Origin: Litoditis marina
Taxonomy: Eukaryota > Nematoda > Chromadorea > Rhabditida > Rhabditidae
Assembly (NCBI GenBank): GCA_964036275.1
Contig: OZ038438.1
Location: 4,966,978-5,030,977, forward strand
DNA: 64,000 nucleotides
Reading direction: 5' to 3'
Shown here: piece by piece, positions 1-12,600 of the stretch
How the letters are laid out: every line of letters begins with the position of its first letter
Numbering within the stretch: the first letter of the stretch is position 1
Position numbers and translations under genes: made by a program
The notes under the pieces: generated by a model
Seen by the model: the letters and a program-made list of their open reading frames with translations, nothing else
Told to the model about the DNA's origin: nothing
Database searches by the model: none

Positions 1-127
1 TTCAAACGAGATGAACTATGGTTTGTAATTATAACAGTACAGCCTACAAAATCTGGACGCTCCTCAAAGTTTCCAATTCATACGGTGGGTAGGGCCGGGG
101 AGATGGAACAAAGTGTTTGATTCTCAC

Positions 128-1251
128 CTCTTGTCCGAACAACTCGAGTATTTCTTCTAACGTGGTCTTCGTGTCCTCCACCGTATCGTGCAGAATGGCC
201 GCACATATTGTGGCCGCGTCACAGATCTTTGCTTCGTTTGTCAATATATACGCGACGCCTGAAAAACGGTATAAACGCGCGAAAGAAATTGTCACGTCAA
301 ACGTGAAGAAACACGGAAGAACGTGAACTTTATAATCGCATGTAGAAGATACACGTGTTTTACGTGACTAAACATAGTTGACTGGTACTACATTACTGTG
401 GTAAGGTCATTCTAGCTAGAAGCATAGATAAATGGTCCCGAAGATAGAATAAACGTGCACTTTGCATTACCTAGAAAACGATAACGAAAGCGCTACAAAC
501 TAGAGCGATCGGCAATATAATAGTCCAGTTTTCGAATACTGAAAGCTATAAATTCGATTAACTCAACGTAAATAAAGAAAGTAGTCTGGTCCTAACCGAT
601 AGGATGATTGATGTACGGCGTCCTGGCATGATCTTTTCTTTTCTGGAACCGATGACGTCTAGCCGCCAAATCTGAGGCCTGTAAAAAGGTGGAATCTAGT
701 TTTATAACTGTTGTAGATTAAATTCCACTTGAAGCAGGACGATTATGTGGACCAATCCCTGTCAACGGTCCTTTAAACTGCAATTGAAAAAAATGTATTG
801 CAGTTGGAAAGACTGAAGCGTTGGGATTGGACCAGTAATCGTCCTTCTTTAATACTCAATAATTACAACTTATCGAGGTATAATTGCAGTCCTAGGAAAT
901 GAAAAATGAATAGATCAAACTATAGAAAGATGTACAAAACAGTTGGCTTTTCTGGGAGAAAAGGTGATATCGCAGTGATAGGTCAGAAAATACCGTTTCA
1001 ACAGTATACTGTACGGGATAGGGAGTGAATGACAATGAGTATACCTCTTGTAACAACTTAGTTAGTTAGTTTTCACTCTTTTTTATATAATCTATGCGCA
1101 ATAAACTTTATATAATTCTCACCTTCATAATGAGACTTATATCCTGCGCCTGTGAGGACTCGTAGCTAGGTGGTTTCGAGTCCATGTCTGGCTTCTTCTC
1201 GTGAAGCATAGGATAAACGCCGCCGTTGTCAACATCTTTCGAACAACTCAT
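128..1251 (-). CDS. MESH1: MESH1/HDDC3-type HD-domain (p)ppGpp hydrolase, 5' part
   Basis: Three exons on the minus strand: 1123-1251 (43 codons from ATG), 597-678 and 128-258; the rest lies beyond base 1. Phases agree (0, 1, 0). Seen: exon 2 encodes ASDLAARRHRFQKRKD followed by TPYINHPIG, and exon 3 encodes VAYILTNEA then AILHDTVEDT and LEEILELFGQE. These match the start of metazoan MESH1, a Mn-dependent HD hydrolase that removes the 3'-pyrophosphate of ppGpp and has also been reported to act on NADPH. The metal-binding His of NHP and the HD pair of LHDTVED are present; the last metal Asp would be in a missing exon. The start at 1251 was chosen because a TTTCAG acceptor lies 7 bases upstream, as expected for an SL trans-splice site; a downstream ATG at 1206 is possible. 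The N-terminal 43 residues are longer than in the human protein. Family assignment is confident; substrate is inferred. Confidence 0.9.
731..853. mobile_element. palindromic MITE family A, copy 1
   Basis: About 120 bases forming one long imperfect hairpin. The ends are complementary (GGACGATTATGTGGACCAAT and ATTGGACCAGTAATCGTCC) and the centre is an A-rich loop between TCCTTTAAACTGCAATTG and a diverged inverse of it. Lies in the intron upstream of MESH1 exon 2. Confidence 0.75.
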
Positions 1252-1460
1252 ATTCGATCTGAAACATTCATCTCAGAAACTCCACAAATATATTTGCCGA
1301 AATCTTTGCAAGTCGTAATCCCCAATCTCCGGGAATCTAAAAAACTTTCCCGCGGGAGGCTAGGGTACAAAAAGAAAAAGAGTGTTTTAGAAACATTGGA
1401 GAAAACTTCAACTGGTTCAGCATGTATTTTTCAAGCAATGGAACATTAATAATGAACAAA

Positions 1461-1660
1461 NNNNNNNNNNNNNNNNNNNNNNNNNNNNNNNNNNNNNNNN
1501 NNNNNNNNNNNNNNNNNNNNNNNNNNNNNNNNNNNNNNNNNNNNNNNNNNNNNNNNNNNNNNNNNNNNNNNNNNNNNNNNNNNNNNNNNNNNNNNNNNNN
1601 NNNNNNNNNNNNNNNNNNNNNNNNNNNNNNNNNNNNNNNNNNNNNNNNNNNNNNNNNNNN
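1461..1660. other. assembly gap (200 N)
   Basis: A run of exactly 200 N between MESH1 exon 1 and the next recognisable exons. It may hide further exons of the unidentified gene upstream of MESH1. Confidence 1.
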
Positions 1661-2086
1661 TTCAAGTTTTTCAGGTAAGTTGAGAAACTTTTAAGTGGTT
1701 TTAAAAATATTTTGGCTTTTTCGCTGGCTTTTCAAAAAATTCTGAATTAACAGTTTTTCAATCTATTCGACTCAATAGCTTACACGGCTGTTTGCGTGTC
1801 CGAACTAGGGTCAACTGACTACGATGCTTATAATTGTTTGCATTCTTACTGAGACCTCGGCAACGTGCCAACAAGATTTCTGGACGGTTTTTCACCATTT
1901 TGAAGTTCCCCAGACAATAATTTTTTTTTGAATTAGCAGCTGTTAATCTTTGTTGAAACATGTGCGTGAAAACTGTTTGCCCAAAACTTGTGTTATCTCC
2001 AAAATTGTTCATTAGAGTCTCAGTGCAATTGGCGAAAACTATATCTGAGCACTGGTTCTATCCGAAGCGATTGAAGAATGTATTAC
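1661..2086. other. non-coding stretch with a degraded MITE
   Basis: No credible exon is visible. The segment from about 1845 to 2040 begins with an ACTGAGACCTCGGCAACGTG-like terminus and ends with ACTATA, resembling the TATAGT-terminated MITEs described elsewhere in the window (for example 16199-16437 and 24380-24604). The 84-codon minus-strand reading frame here is part of that repeat. Confidence 0.45.
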
Positions 2087-2539
2087 CTCAATGTTGCTCC
2101 ACTTGACTTGTTCCTCTTCGATCATCTCCTCCACCGGCACATTGTGGAACAGGCTTCTCCATCCAGCCAGCAAATCCCCAGCGCCCTGCAACTATTCCGT
2201 TCTAAAAACATCTGTTATCAGATTTGTAATAGATTGGCAATTGGCATCCGACAATTTCTGCTTTTGAATAAATGAAGTTAGATGCAGTTGGGCGGAAACC
2301 GAAGACATCCGCGGTTGCGCTACTTAAGAATAGCATCAGTATAAGGTTCTAAAACGCCGTCTCCAACCACTTATTGGCTGTATCTTATCATTATTAACAA
2401 CCCTCGACTTCGACAAAAAAACGCGGTGATTCTACCGATCTCAGGGCAGTACAGATGAACTTCAGGAACATAGAAACTCACGTCGCTCGACTCATCCTCC
2501 GAGGAGCTGTCCTTTGGCGACCACAATTCGAACAACTTA
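2087..2539 (-). CDS. unidentified acidic protein, two exons
   Basis: Two phase-compatible minus-strand exons: 2482-2539 (acceptor TTATTCAG, donor GTGAGT) encodes KLFELWSPKDSSSEDESSD, and 2087-2185 (acceptor TTGCAG, donor GTAATA) encodes GAGDLLAGWRSLFHNVPVEE and then MIEEEQVKWSNIE. The first is rich in Ser/Asp/Glu with casein-kinase-like sites. I do not recognise the family. Neither start nor stop codon was found; the next exon may lie in the N gap at 1461-1660. The last exon ends in phase 0 and would meet a stop if spliced to the MESH1 exon, so it is not simply an extra MESH1 exon. Its position just upstream of MESH1 on the same strand would fit an operon, but this is speculation. Confidence 0.4.
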
Positions 2540-2679
2540 CTGAATAAATTACAGTCATGTTTTCTGGAGAAGTCAGCGTCCAGTTAGTTCAGTAGTTTGT
2601 ACTTTCTTTGAGTAGATGAAATTGACTGTATTCATATTGTATTTGGGAGTGAATTAAAGTATCGCCTTCCACTTTAGTT

Positions 2680-3000
2680 GCCCCCCCCCCGTAGCACTTC
2701 AACCCACCCAAGCTAAAACCTAAAAATCTAGGAGAGGGAGGGGGGGGGGGTCAAAGTTCAACTTCGACATTTACTATTTCACCTGAGTCGGCGGAAGGTA
2801 GAACTTCAATGGCGGGGGGTCAAACTTCAACGAGTGGGGGGCTGAACTTCAATACCGGAAATGTTTACTTTTTACCCCCCCTCACCCTCAAATTTTTGTA
2901 TTGCAGGGGATAAATTGATTTATAACCCCCCGGTGGGGGGGGGGGGGTCAAACTACAATTCCCCAAACGCGATACAAATTCAGAAAGGTGGGGGGTAATT
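2680..3000. repeat. poly-C/poly-G block with repeated GGGGTCAAACTTCAA units
   Basis: Several G runs (9 to 13 bases) or C runs are each followed by a version of TCAAACTTCAA or TGAACTTCAA (about 2741, 2813, 2837, 2935-2955). Extremely strand-asymmetric. No exon is seen here. Lies between the PTR stop and the unidentified exons. Confidence 0.7.
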
Positions 3001-3285
3001 AGTCAATGTTGCCAATCTCTCCTCTGGCATGGTTGAAACTTGTCCCCAATGGAACTAATCAGCGCACTTCTGGCGCACAATATTTCACGAGTTTTGACCG
3101 GAAAGCTACGGGATCAAACTACAAACAAAGTGGGCTTTTCGAAATTGTACCCTATGGGTTCTGTAGGTCTCGCTCAGGAAGAGGCAGGGGCCACAACAGT
3201 ACAAATTGTTCTCCTCTGCCGTGTTTGTGTTTTGGTTCGCTGCGTTTCGTCGGGATTCGCCATCTCTGCAGCAGTGTCTTCAGGC

Positions 3286-3468
3286 GGCGTAGCAAACCGT
3301 CCAACCTCATGCGAAGTTCATATGTGTTTCTCATGAGATACCTCATGAGCTACTCGTGCACTCTTAATGTTGTGGCTTAGCAATCAATAGAATCTCATGA
3401 GAAGCTCGGGCTAATAACTCATGAGCTGATCTCATGAACTTTTGTGGGTATTGCTACGCCGCCAGATG
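3286..3468. mobile_element. MITE with GGCGGCGTAGCAA termini and TCATGAG palindromes
   Basis: The left end reads GGCGGCGTAGCAA and the right end is its inverse, TTGCTACGCCGCC. Inside are at least four CTCATGAG palindromes. Related fragments with TCATGAG palindromes occur near 18200-18230, 19815-19850, 31556-31830 and 60725-60775 (the last also ends in TTGCTACCGCGCC). It lies just downstream of the PTR gene. Confidence 0.65.
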
Positions 3469-3554
3469 AAACTACAACTCAAATGTGGTACATTTAACTT
3501 GTAGTCTGATTGTACATTCTCGTCTTTTCATTTTCCTCATAACATCGGATGATA

Positions 3555-3560
3555 TTTATT
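3555..3560 (-). promoter_or_regulatory. polyadenylation signal AATAAA of the PTR gene
   Basis: AATAAA on the minus strand, 57 bases beyond the PTR stop codon; a normal distance for a short 3' UTR. Confidence 0.7.
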
Positions 3561-3616
3561 ATTGTCCGAGAGGACGTCATCATTCATCATGTTCAAATGT
3601 AGAGAACAGTTGGAGA

Positions 3617-6600
3617 TCAAAGACTGGTGGTCTGTTGTCGGGAGAAGATCGAGAATACACAGGGAATCAGAAGGAGACCGTGCACCACGCACAGAATCAT
3701 GCACAAGATCATCGTCTTCACGAACACCTGCAAATGAAATAATGAATAACTTTCCGAGACGGAAAAGCTTATCAGTATTCCCTATTCACTTAGTTGTCCT
3801 TCTTCGTACGTTTGTGTTTTTTTCACCATTTCTGGCCGGATCTCAGAATATAGTTGTTTTTCGTTACAGCATGAATTTCATAAACAACGTAATGAGAACC
3901 TGAAGAGTTCTCCATAACTGTTATCGGTATTTTTTCGATCAGGTTTTGTCGATGTTAGTTTTCATTGACCATAGAACTAAAGATAGGACGACAATATATA
4001 TGATATATATTTAGTTTAGTCCGTAGTACAAGTCGAGATTGTCAATTCATTGAAAATGCTTTTGTTCAGTGCGAACCACAAGTCAAATTTGATCAACTCC
4101 TCCTAGAAAATCATTAGAGATAGGTTTACGTCACTTGTCAGGCTGCGTTCACATTTTCGATCCAAAGAGACACAGAAGCTCAAACATGCAATCAATGACT
4201 ATCTTGTATTAGAAAAACAAAATGTATTCATTATTTCATTATCAAAGTCTGCTTTAATGGACTACAACTTTGAAAAAACATGTTATAATGAACAATGAAT
4301 TTAACAGTTAATCTAGAAAGAGAAGAAAAAATTTCTTTTGTAAATTTGAAATTTTTGGTGAAATTTTGTTTTTATGTTGCATTTCTGTGTTCCTCGGTCT
4401 TATAATTCGTACCTGAGACATGTAAATGGTGACGAGGAGCAACGAGAGAACACATAGACTGGTGCTGAGGGAGGCCTGGAGGGCGGGGAAGCCCACGGAC
4501 GACAGGCAGTGGTGCAGACGCATTCGCACGTCCCCCGGGGCGCTGATGTGGTGCACTGAAATCACATAGTTCACTATAATAGTAAAATTAAAAAACTAAT
4601 AATACAAATTTCATTCGCATAGGATTTCTGACATTAAAAAAAACGAAGTAAACGTTGATCAATACGTAAGGATGATATCTATGACCAATATGAATCCCTA
4701 GGACTTGTTTGGACAAACCTTGGGTTTTCCCAAATTTCGTTTATGTATGTGTATTATGAATCAAAATCTATGGTTCAACCCTAAATGTAACATTAATGTC
4801 TATTTTATCGTCCCACTGTCACTTGACCATCTAGCAGTTCTCTATTTTCTTCTATGTACCAGTTCATGTATGCAGACAGAGTGAACTTGCTTATCATAAT
4901 ACTATATTAATCACGCTTTCTTGTTCACAATTTTATAAACTTTCCCGCATTTCATGACGCGTTTTCTTCACTCACTTCCTCTAAAGAATGTGTAAATTCA
5001 AACTAAGTCGAATGTCAATACTATTGACATTTCTACGATCGATAACTTTACCCAGCTATGTGATGTTGATGATAAAGTAACACAAGGCTGAAAGAGTGGC
5101 CGTATACAGAGGATGTATAGTGAGTGCCTACTTTATAAATTTCTGTCTCTCGCTGAAATCGAACCTGGGGCAAAAGATTCGTTACAGGGAGCGAACCACT
5201 GCGCTATTAGAGCACATAACCGGCAAGCTTTGTGATCAAAGACATGTGTGCGTACACAGCGGAAACTGAGATATACAGTACCGAAAAAGTACCCTACCGC
5301 CTTTCCGTTGACAACGACTATATCATGTTCCTTATAGAATGAGAGGTATTATGAAGTTCTCAGCCACAAGTTGCAACTGACCAGCAGTGTGGTAGTGGTA
5401 CGACACATGTGCTGGTATGTCGACAGAGAAGCCGATAGAAATGATGAGGGCTGCCATGACGATCGGATCCAGCTCCGTTCCCGTCAAAGAGAGAGTTCCC
5501 AGGATTCCTGCACAAATATCATTCCGTCATCCCCTTACCGGCACATTCACTCCCTTTCAACAATGCGAAAGCATTTACAGTAACTAAGTCATAGAGAGAA
5601 ATATCGGTGGGGTTCCCACTTTTCTTGACATGTTGGTTGTTTTTCTGATACATTTCGCTGGTGTCAAGTCTCGATGCACGTAAAGCGCACAGTGGATTCG
5701 TGTACATCACTGGTACACGACGAAACAATACAAATGAGTAGAACCATATGGTTTACAGAATGAAGTAAAAACGTTTTTATGGAAAAACTAGCGCCACATG
5801 ACCACTTACCTGTCATGATGCTGGCAATGACTGCAGTGGCCACCACTACCGCGTAGAAGTTGTACATGAACACGAAACAGATAGCCGCCATGCAACCGAG
5901 GGTCGCCAAGGCTGCCTGTCAATCAAAGAGGTTGACTACGTCTCAATTGTTGTTTGAAATTTCTACACACCGAAACTGGGGAACCACAACTTGAAGGGGG
6001 TCAAACACGGCACACCATACCAACATGGAACTGTTCAGGTTGGCTTTCTCTGTATACTGGTACAGTCCATGTACGCTAACGAGATTTTGTCCGGAAAAAG
6101 AGTCGAACACATGTTCCAGGGAGCTTAGTTTGAACTGTATTAGTGAAACGGACAAGAATCTAAATTTGGAATTCCGGTTTGTGAAGATTCTTGGGTTGGA
6201 ATATTTTCTGAGATCCATCAACAACTCCACTGTCGACACAAGCAGCAATGCGCGCAGGAGAAGCTAATAGAACGTTAACAGTATTATGTTGTGACAAATA
6301 TGAACTAGGTCAACTAGCTCTCAGAATGCCCACGGAATTTTTCGGCTTTTTTCCCGACGAGAATTCAAGCAGATTGGAAAGTTTCTCGTGGGTAAAAAGT
6401 GATATTCTAACCTGCCAGGTGTCGGTGGGCATATTATCGATTAGATCCAGGTAAATTCCATCATCATAGAAGACCGTAATGTTGAACTCCGGTCTGTAAA
6501 AGAAAAAATAGTGTTGTGATACTCTACGCTTATGATGACCAAAGCTGAGTTGTAGTTTGATCTCGACCCACGTCAGAATTCACGAGTTTCGACTTCCGAG

Positions 6601-9600
6601 AAATCAAACTGCATACAGAAGGGGATGGGGCAACATACACCATATATGCCTTGCTTTGGAAAGACCAAACCCTATGTTAACATATTCATTAAACTATGGG
6701 TTTTCAGAACAATTAACCCACTTCTCCTTTGTCATAGAAACTTCATTATGTACAGAAGTTATAAACTTGTAATAACTTGTTTAGTCGGCGTAAACGTCTA
6801 CTGTCCTTAGCAAACTTCAGAGCGATTATTTGACCAATAGTGATGATGATTAAACGCATGCTGTGCGAGGTGTACTGTTAGTCAATTCCACAGTCACTTG
6901 AAACTTGTTGAACACAGAAGAAATTAGAAACGTGCAATGACAAAGTGCACGATTGCTCATTAGATAGATAGCTCTACGTGATTATTCGATTCATTCCTAG
7001 TATATATCACTTCTTACATGAAGCGGTCATGCGATCTGAAGAACAACACCGCACTGGAGGTCGTATAGTCGTCGCTAACGGAAAGGCGGAAGGGTACTGT
7101 ATATCTCACTTTCCGCTGTGTACGCACAGATCTCTTCGATTCCGAAGCTTGCCGTTTATATGCACTAATAGCGCAGTGGTTACCGCCCTGCTACGAATAT
7201 TTTGCTCGCAGGTTCTATTCCGACAGGAATTTATGAATTTAGCACCCACTCTGTTCAAGCGCATTCTATCTTTTCTATCTCAATCTGCGTTCCTATAACA
7301 CACACTATTTCTTCGCTCTAACCCCGCCTCAGTGGTCACGCGGAATGGGATAAAACTGCTGCTGAACTATTCTAGCGTACGTACTTCGGTGTTATAACAT
7401 ATGAGCAGCATGTTATGTGGTCCAATTCCTCTTCCTTTAAACTGCATTTGAAAAAAAATGTCTTGCAGTTTAAACGACTGAAGCGTTGGGATTGGACTAC
7501 ATAATAGTCCTTCTTTGAATCTATAACATAATTGCGCACGTGTACTTGTCGACGACCGCCCTCCACATCTTCAGCAAGTCATCCCGTTTCACCCATTCCT
7601 TCAGCTGCTCGCCTTCGTAGGCCGTCGTTATGAAGAACTTGTCCAACTTTGTGGTACCTCTGAAATTCGTTTCCATCATTCTATGGAAAAACATGGCTAA
7701 GGATACAATCGGACAAAACAGAACTCTTTTAACTTGACTGATCCAATGAGAACTCTATATACAACGTACAGCACACATACCGATTATACATAAAACGTCA
7801 TATTAGCAACGAATGAAGTATGTACTAGTTCGGTCACACGATTTGGAAAGATATAAGTTTGAGACCAACGTTTCATTGTCGGTGGAAGTGCGGAGAAATC
7901 CTCGCCAGAACTGGTACTCGGGCCAGTCGATAAACGGCTGTATGTCGTTCATGTTCAGCTCAGGCAAACCTAAAAATGTTCCCTACACTCGAAATTGCAG
8001 ACTTTCTATAGTCTGTTTCACCAATTGATGTACTCCTACAGTAATCCGTCAATTATTCAAGGGGGGTGTTTTCTAATGAAAAAATCATTACTTTGGTTTC
8101 AAATTTTCAGAGTCAGTAGTGGTAAACATGCAGAAGACACAACTGTCAACATTTTTAGGAGTTCTGAATACGCTAATATACCAAATTTTGACCTGGAAGA
8201 GATAGCAGATTACTGTAGAGGGTTATAAGTGGGTGGAACAAACTATAGTGTAGCATTGAATGAGAGCAAACAATAGATATGTTGTACTTCATTCAGATTC
8301 ATATTGTAGAAGTAGGTATACGGGCGTGAAAAATGACATAGACGTAAACGATTTCATTGAATAGAACCAAAATCACTTTAGCTAAATCAGGTAATGGTGT
8401 TTTTTAAACATCAATACTGTTCCGTTTTTGTACCCACTTTTTAACAATGAGAACATTTAATTGAATCTAAATCTCTTATAGTAGAGATCTTCCCTTCTTT
8501 CCAGTACCTTCTGCAACTTCCTCTCCGTCCGCCTCGAGCTCCTTGATCGTTCGTTCGAACTCGGTGAAGTCGCGGATGAAGTAGTTCGAACTGGCTGCTC
8601 CCCAAGCTCCCGGCAGGGTTTCCATCTCATTCATGAACTCGTTCAATCTGTAGAAAGATGCACACAATCTGATACATTCACATAACGATTGTATGGGTAA
8701 ACAGTTCCATGTTTACGGCACCAATCAGTAAGACCTGTGTTTGAGGCTAGGGCGTTGAAAGATGCACAGCATGAACTATTTGATATACCGTACTCGTGTA
8801 CTGTAGCTAGTTCATCCCTGAACTAGTTGACCGGGAAGCCCGGAGAAGCACCAGCTTTCGTGGTTCCATGGATAATCAGCAAGATTATCGAAGAACAGAG
8901 AAAATGTTCATGTCGTTCCCTTTTTCATCCTCCGTCTCCTCATTTGGGCACTATTTCGCGACATGCTTATCACAGCGGATTCATTATGTGGACCAATCCC
9001 GGCGAATCGGTCCTTTAAACTACAATTGAAAAATTTATTGCAGTTCAAAGGACTGAAGCGTTGAGATTGGAATATAGAATCGTCCTTCTTTAAGGAGACG
9101 TAGGTTGGGATGGAACGTTCGGGATGTGTATGAATGCGACCTCTGTACCTGGACAATCGGTCGGGATCCGATAAGTTGCCGGGGTTGTTCACAAATAACG
9201 TGGCCAACGTGAAATAGGGGATGACGTAATCTACACGTAAGTCGTCCATCTGGAAATACCGTGTTTTCACACAAAGATATACACAGAAAGACAAAGATAC
9301 ACACAAAGACAGAGGAATTAGTGGAGTTGGTAAGTTGTTCATTCGCGCACTCTGGTCTCTCGAGAGAGGTCAGCTGCCCAACCGCTCTCGGTTCATATTC
9401 GAACAATTTACTTCTTTCTTATATCTTGATTTTCTTTAGTCTACAACCTATGGTAACTCCTACACAACCTTCTCGTAAACGTTTCCTAGTCGGTTCACCA
9501 GAAATGGGAATGGATTATGCTGGGTTTTCCTCAGAGCATGTTTCTAATCCGGAAATCATGCTCAAAAATTTGGAAAATCAGCTTATGAAACTTCCACCTT

Positions 9601-12600
9601 CTGATGATCCTGCTATTCAATCTGCTTATTGGACTATGTATACTTGCTATTGTACTCTTTCTGCCTTGTTCAACAATCAATCAACTCAAAAACCGGTGGT
9701 TGATCACGATGAAAGAGACAGGGATTGTACTTTGGTCGCTATTGGTATTCCTGAGAGTAATGCAGCAAAACCATCTCAACGCAATCGAGATGACTTCAAT
9801 CAATGTATTGATCTTCTTGATCAAGCTGGCATTGAAAGTCCCTTGATTGGTTGTTGCCGTTTGGGTAAGCCGAAGGTTTCAGACGGGCAAAACCGTCAAA
9901 ACTCTCGTCTTCTCAAAATGTGGTTTCGCTACAATAGTCACAGGGATTTTGCCCTTTCCTCTCTCAACGCGCTACGTAGGTCCAATCAAAACATCAAATA
10001 CAAGTTTCGCAAATCTTTGAGTGACGAGGAAAGGGAGAAACATCGCCAGTTGACTGCGGAATGTAAAGCCAAAAAAGAAGCTGCCCTTGCACAGAAACAG
10101 CCTGACGATTATGTCGTTTATGCTGAAAAGGTTATGCTAACTTCTGACATAGCAGCCTATCGTGTACAGAATCCCCCGAATTGGAAAGCTAAGCCAACTG
10201 GTGGCAATGCAGCAACAATGGGAAACACGCGTGTATTCAACCCTGATCTTCGCTTCAATCTGGCTAACTTTCCGTGTTTGAAAAATATTCCGAGTGTACA
10301 GTCAGCTAGCGATGTTTCAAACAATGTACAGTTTCAAATGGATACCAACTCGGGAAACTAGTTTGTTCCCCGTATAGCAAAGTAAATTCTAAACTTCATT
10401 CTCAGTCTGGTAAATCTAAATTTGATCAAATTTCTGTATCTTTCTGTAATGCTCGTTCCATATGTAATTCCTCTGCGGAACTTCGCGCGTATCTTTCTGT
10501 GAACAATGTTGACTTTCTTCTGCTCGGTGAAACCTGGTTGACCAAATCAATTCCTGACTCTCTCTTTGTTGGTGGAACACCTTTCTCAATTTTGCGCAAA
10601 GATCGTGGTAAAAAAGGTGGGGGAGTTTGCGCAATTTTTCAAAGTAAATACAATGTTCACGTAAACACCATATCATACCTTGGAAAATTCGATTGCTTAT
10701 CTTTTGATCTGACTTTGCACGACACCAAACTACGATTTATTGTTGTCTACTTGCCACCAAATAGTATAGCGAGCGACGTAGACAATCTGTGTGAACTTAT
10801 TTCCGATCTAGTTACTGTATCATACCCTACTATAATTTGTGGTGATTTCAATATTGACTGGAATACTGAACTTCTATCTCCTCCTATGGGTACAAGAGTG
10901 GGTGTTTTATGTGATATTCTCGGTTTGAAACAGTTTGCATTGCAAAGTACGATGCGCAGTGGCAGAAATATTGATTGGGTGCTATCAAATTCACAATGCG
11001 GCATGATTTCGTCTCTCAACTACGGGTGTCACCTCTTTCGCTCTGATCATTCATCTATTTCGTTCAAACTACAAGTGGCAAAAACAACGAGCGCGTCCAT
11101 CCCTTTCCCTGTTTTCTCCAAGTATAATAGCAAACTGTTTGATGAATTGGTTTCAAATGTAAATTGGTGTAAATTGTTCGAAACGTTTTATTCAATCGAT
11201 GAGCTTGTGCAAAAGCTAAATTCTGTCATTCATTCTATTTTTGCATTCACTGTGCCAGTTGTTGTGAAATCTACTTCGTTCGACAAATATCCTGAATATA
11301 TAAGGAAACTATTTCGTCATCGTAATATTATGTTCTCTAAGTGTCATTTGGGCGTTTCATTGCGGAATTTGTACGATAAAGCGTGTATTGATTTGCAAAA
11401 GAAGACTAAGAAATATGACATGGCCCAACAAAAAGTCCATTTTCGAACCAAAAATCATAAGGATCTTTTCTCTTATATTGGCGCTAGAACTAGACCACCC
11501 AAAAATGTTCCGAGTTTGGTGATTGATTCAAACGGCGATAAGCACAGTGGGCTACCTTCAATAGTGGATGCGTTTGCAAATTTTTATTGTTCTGTGTTTA
11601 TTGATGACAACGGGGTCCAGCCACAAACTACAAATCTTGACTCCGAGCTTTCATCGGAAACTGTGATTTTTATGCCCCATACAGTGGAAAAAATGCTGAG
11701 AAAACTGAAGTCCTCTTCAACTATTTGTTCTGATGGTATACCCCAAGTAATACTCAAGAGGTCAGCCAAAACATTATCAGTACCTTTCTCTTATATCTTC
11801 AATCTTTCTTTCAAACATGGGTATTTTCCTTCGATCTACAAAATGTGTTTTGTTGTTCCAATACATAAACCAGGGAAACCATCTCAGAATATCGCATCTT
11901 ATCGGCCTATTTATCTCTCCTGTGGGGCTTCTAAAACATTTGAAAGATTGATTAAATCCATACTCGTCCCGTATCTGAACCGCTACAAAATTATTCCTGA
12001 TTATCAGTTTGGTTTCCGTGAAAACAGCTCAGTCACGCACAATTTGTTGTCTTGCCATGAAATATGGAGCAAAGCCCTTGCCGCGAAAAAATGTGTCGAC
12101 GTTGTATATTTCGATTTCAGTAAAGCTTTTGACACTGTTAGCATTCCCAAGCTCATTCATAAACTACAATCGGTCGGTATCCAAAACCCCCTTCTCAGTT
12201 GGTTCATATCATTTTTGACTGATCGAACGTTCTGTGTACGAATTAATGATGTTTGTTCTTCTATGAGATCTGTTAAATCTGGGGTTCCTCAAGGGTCTGT
12301 ACTAGGACCTCTTCTCTTTTCTATATTTATTAATGATGTTCATTTGTCTCTTCCTCTCAACCCAGATGTACACATCAGAGCGTTTGCAGACGATATAAAA
12401 TTATTTGTTGTTTTTGAGAAAGATATTGTAAAGACCAGGGTACATTTCCAAAAAGTTATTGATCATTTCTGTGTGTGGGTGAAAAGCTGGCAATTAACAT
12501 TGGCAGTAGACAAATGCAATGTTGTACATCTGGGTAGAAAAAACCCTCTTTCTCCATATTTTATCGGTTCTGATTTGATAAATGTTGTTTCAGAGTGCAG

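Noticed and set aside
5147..5215. A tRNA gene
   Set aside because: The A and B boxes are present, but the acceptor stem does not pair and a second copy shares 230 bases, so a SINE is more likely.
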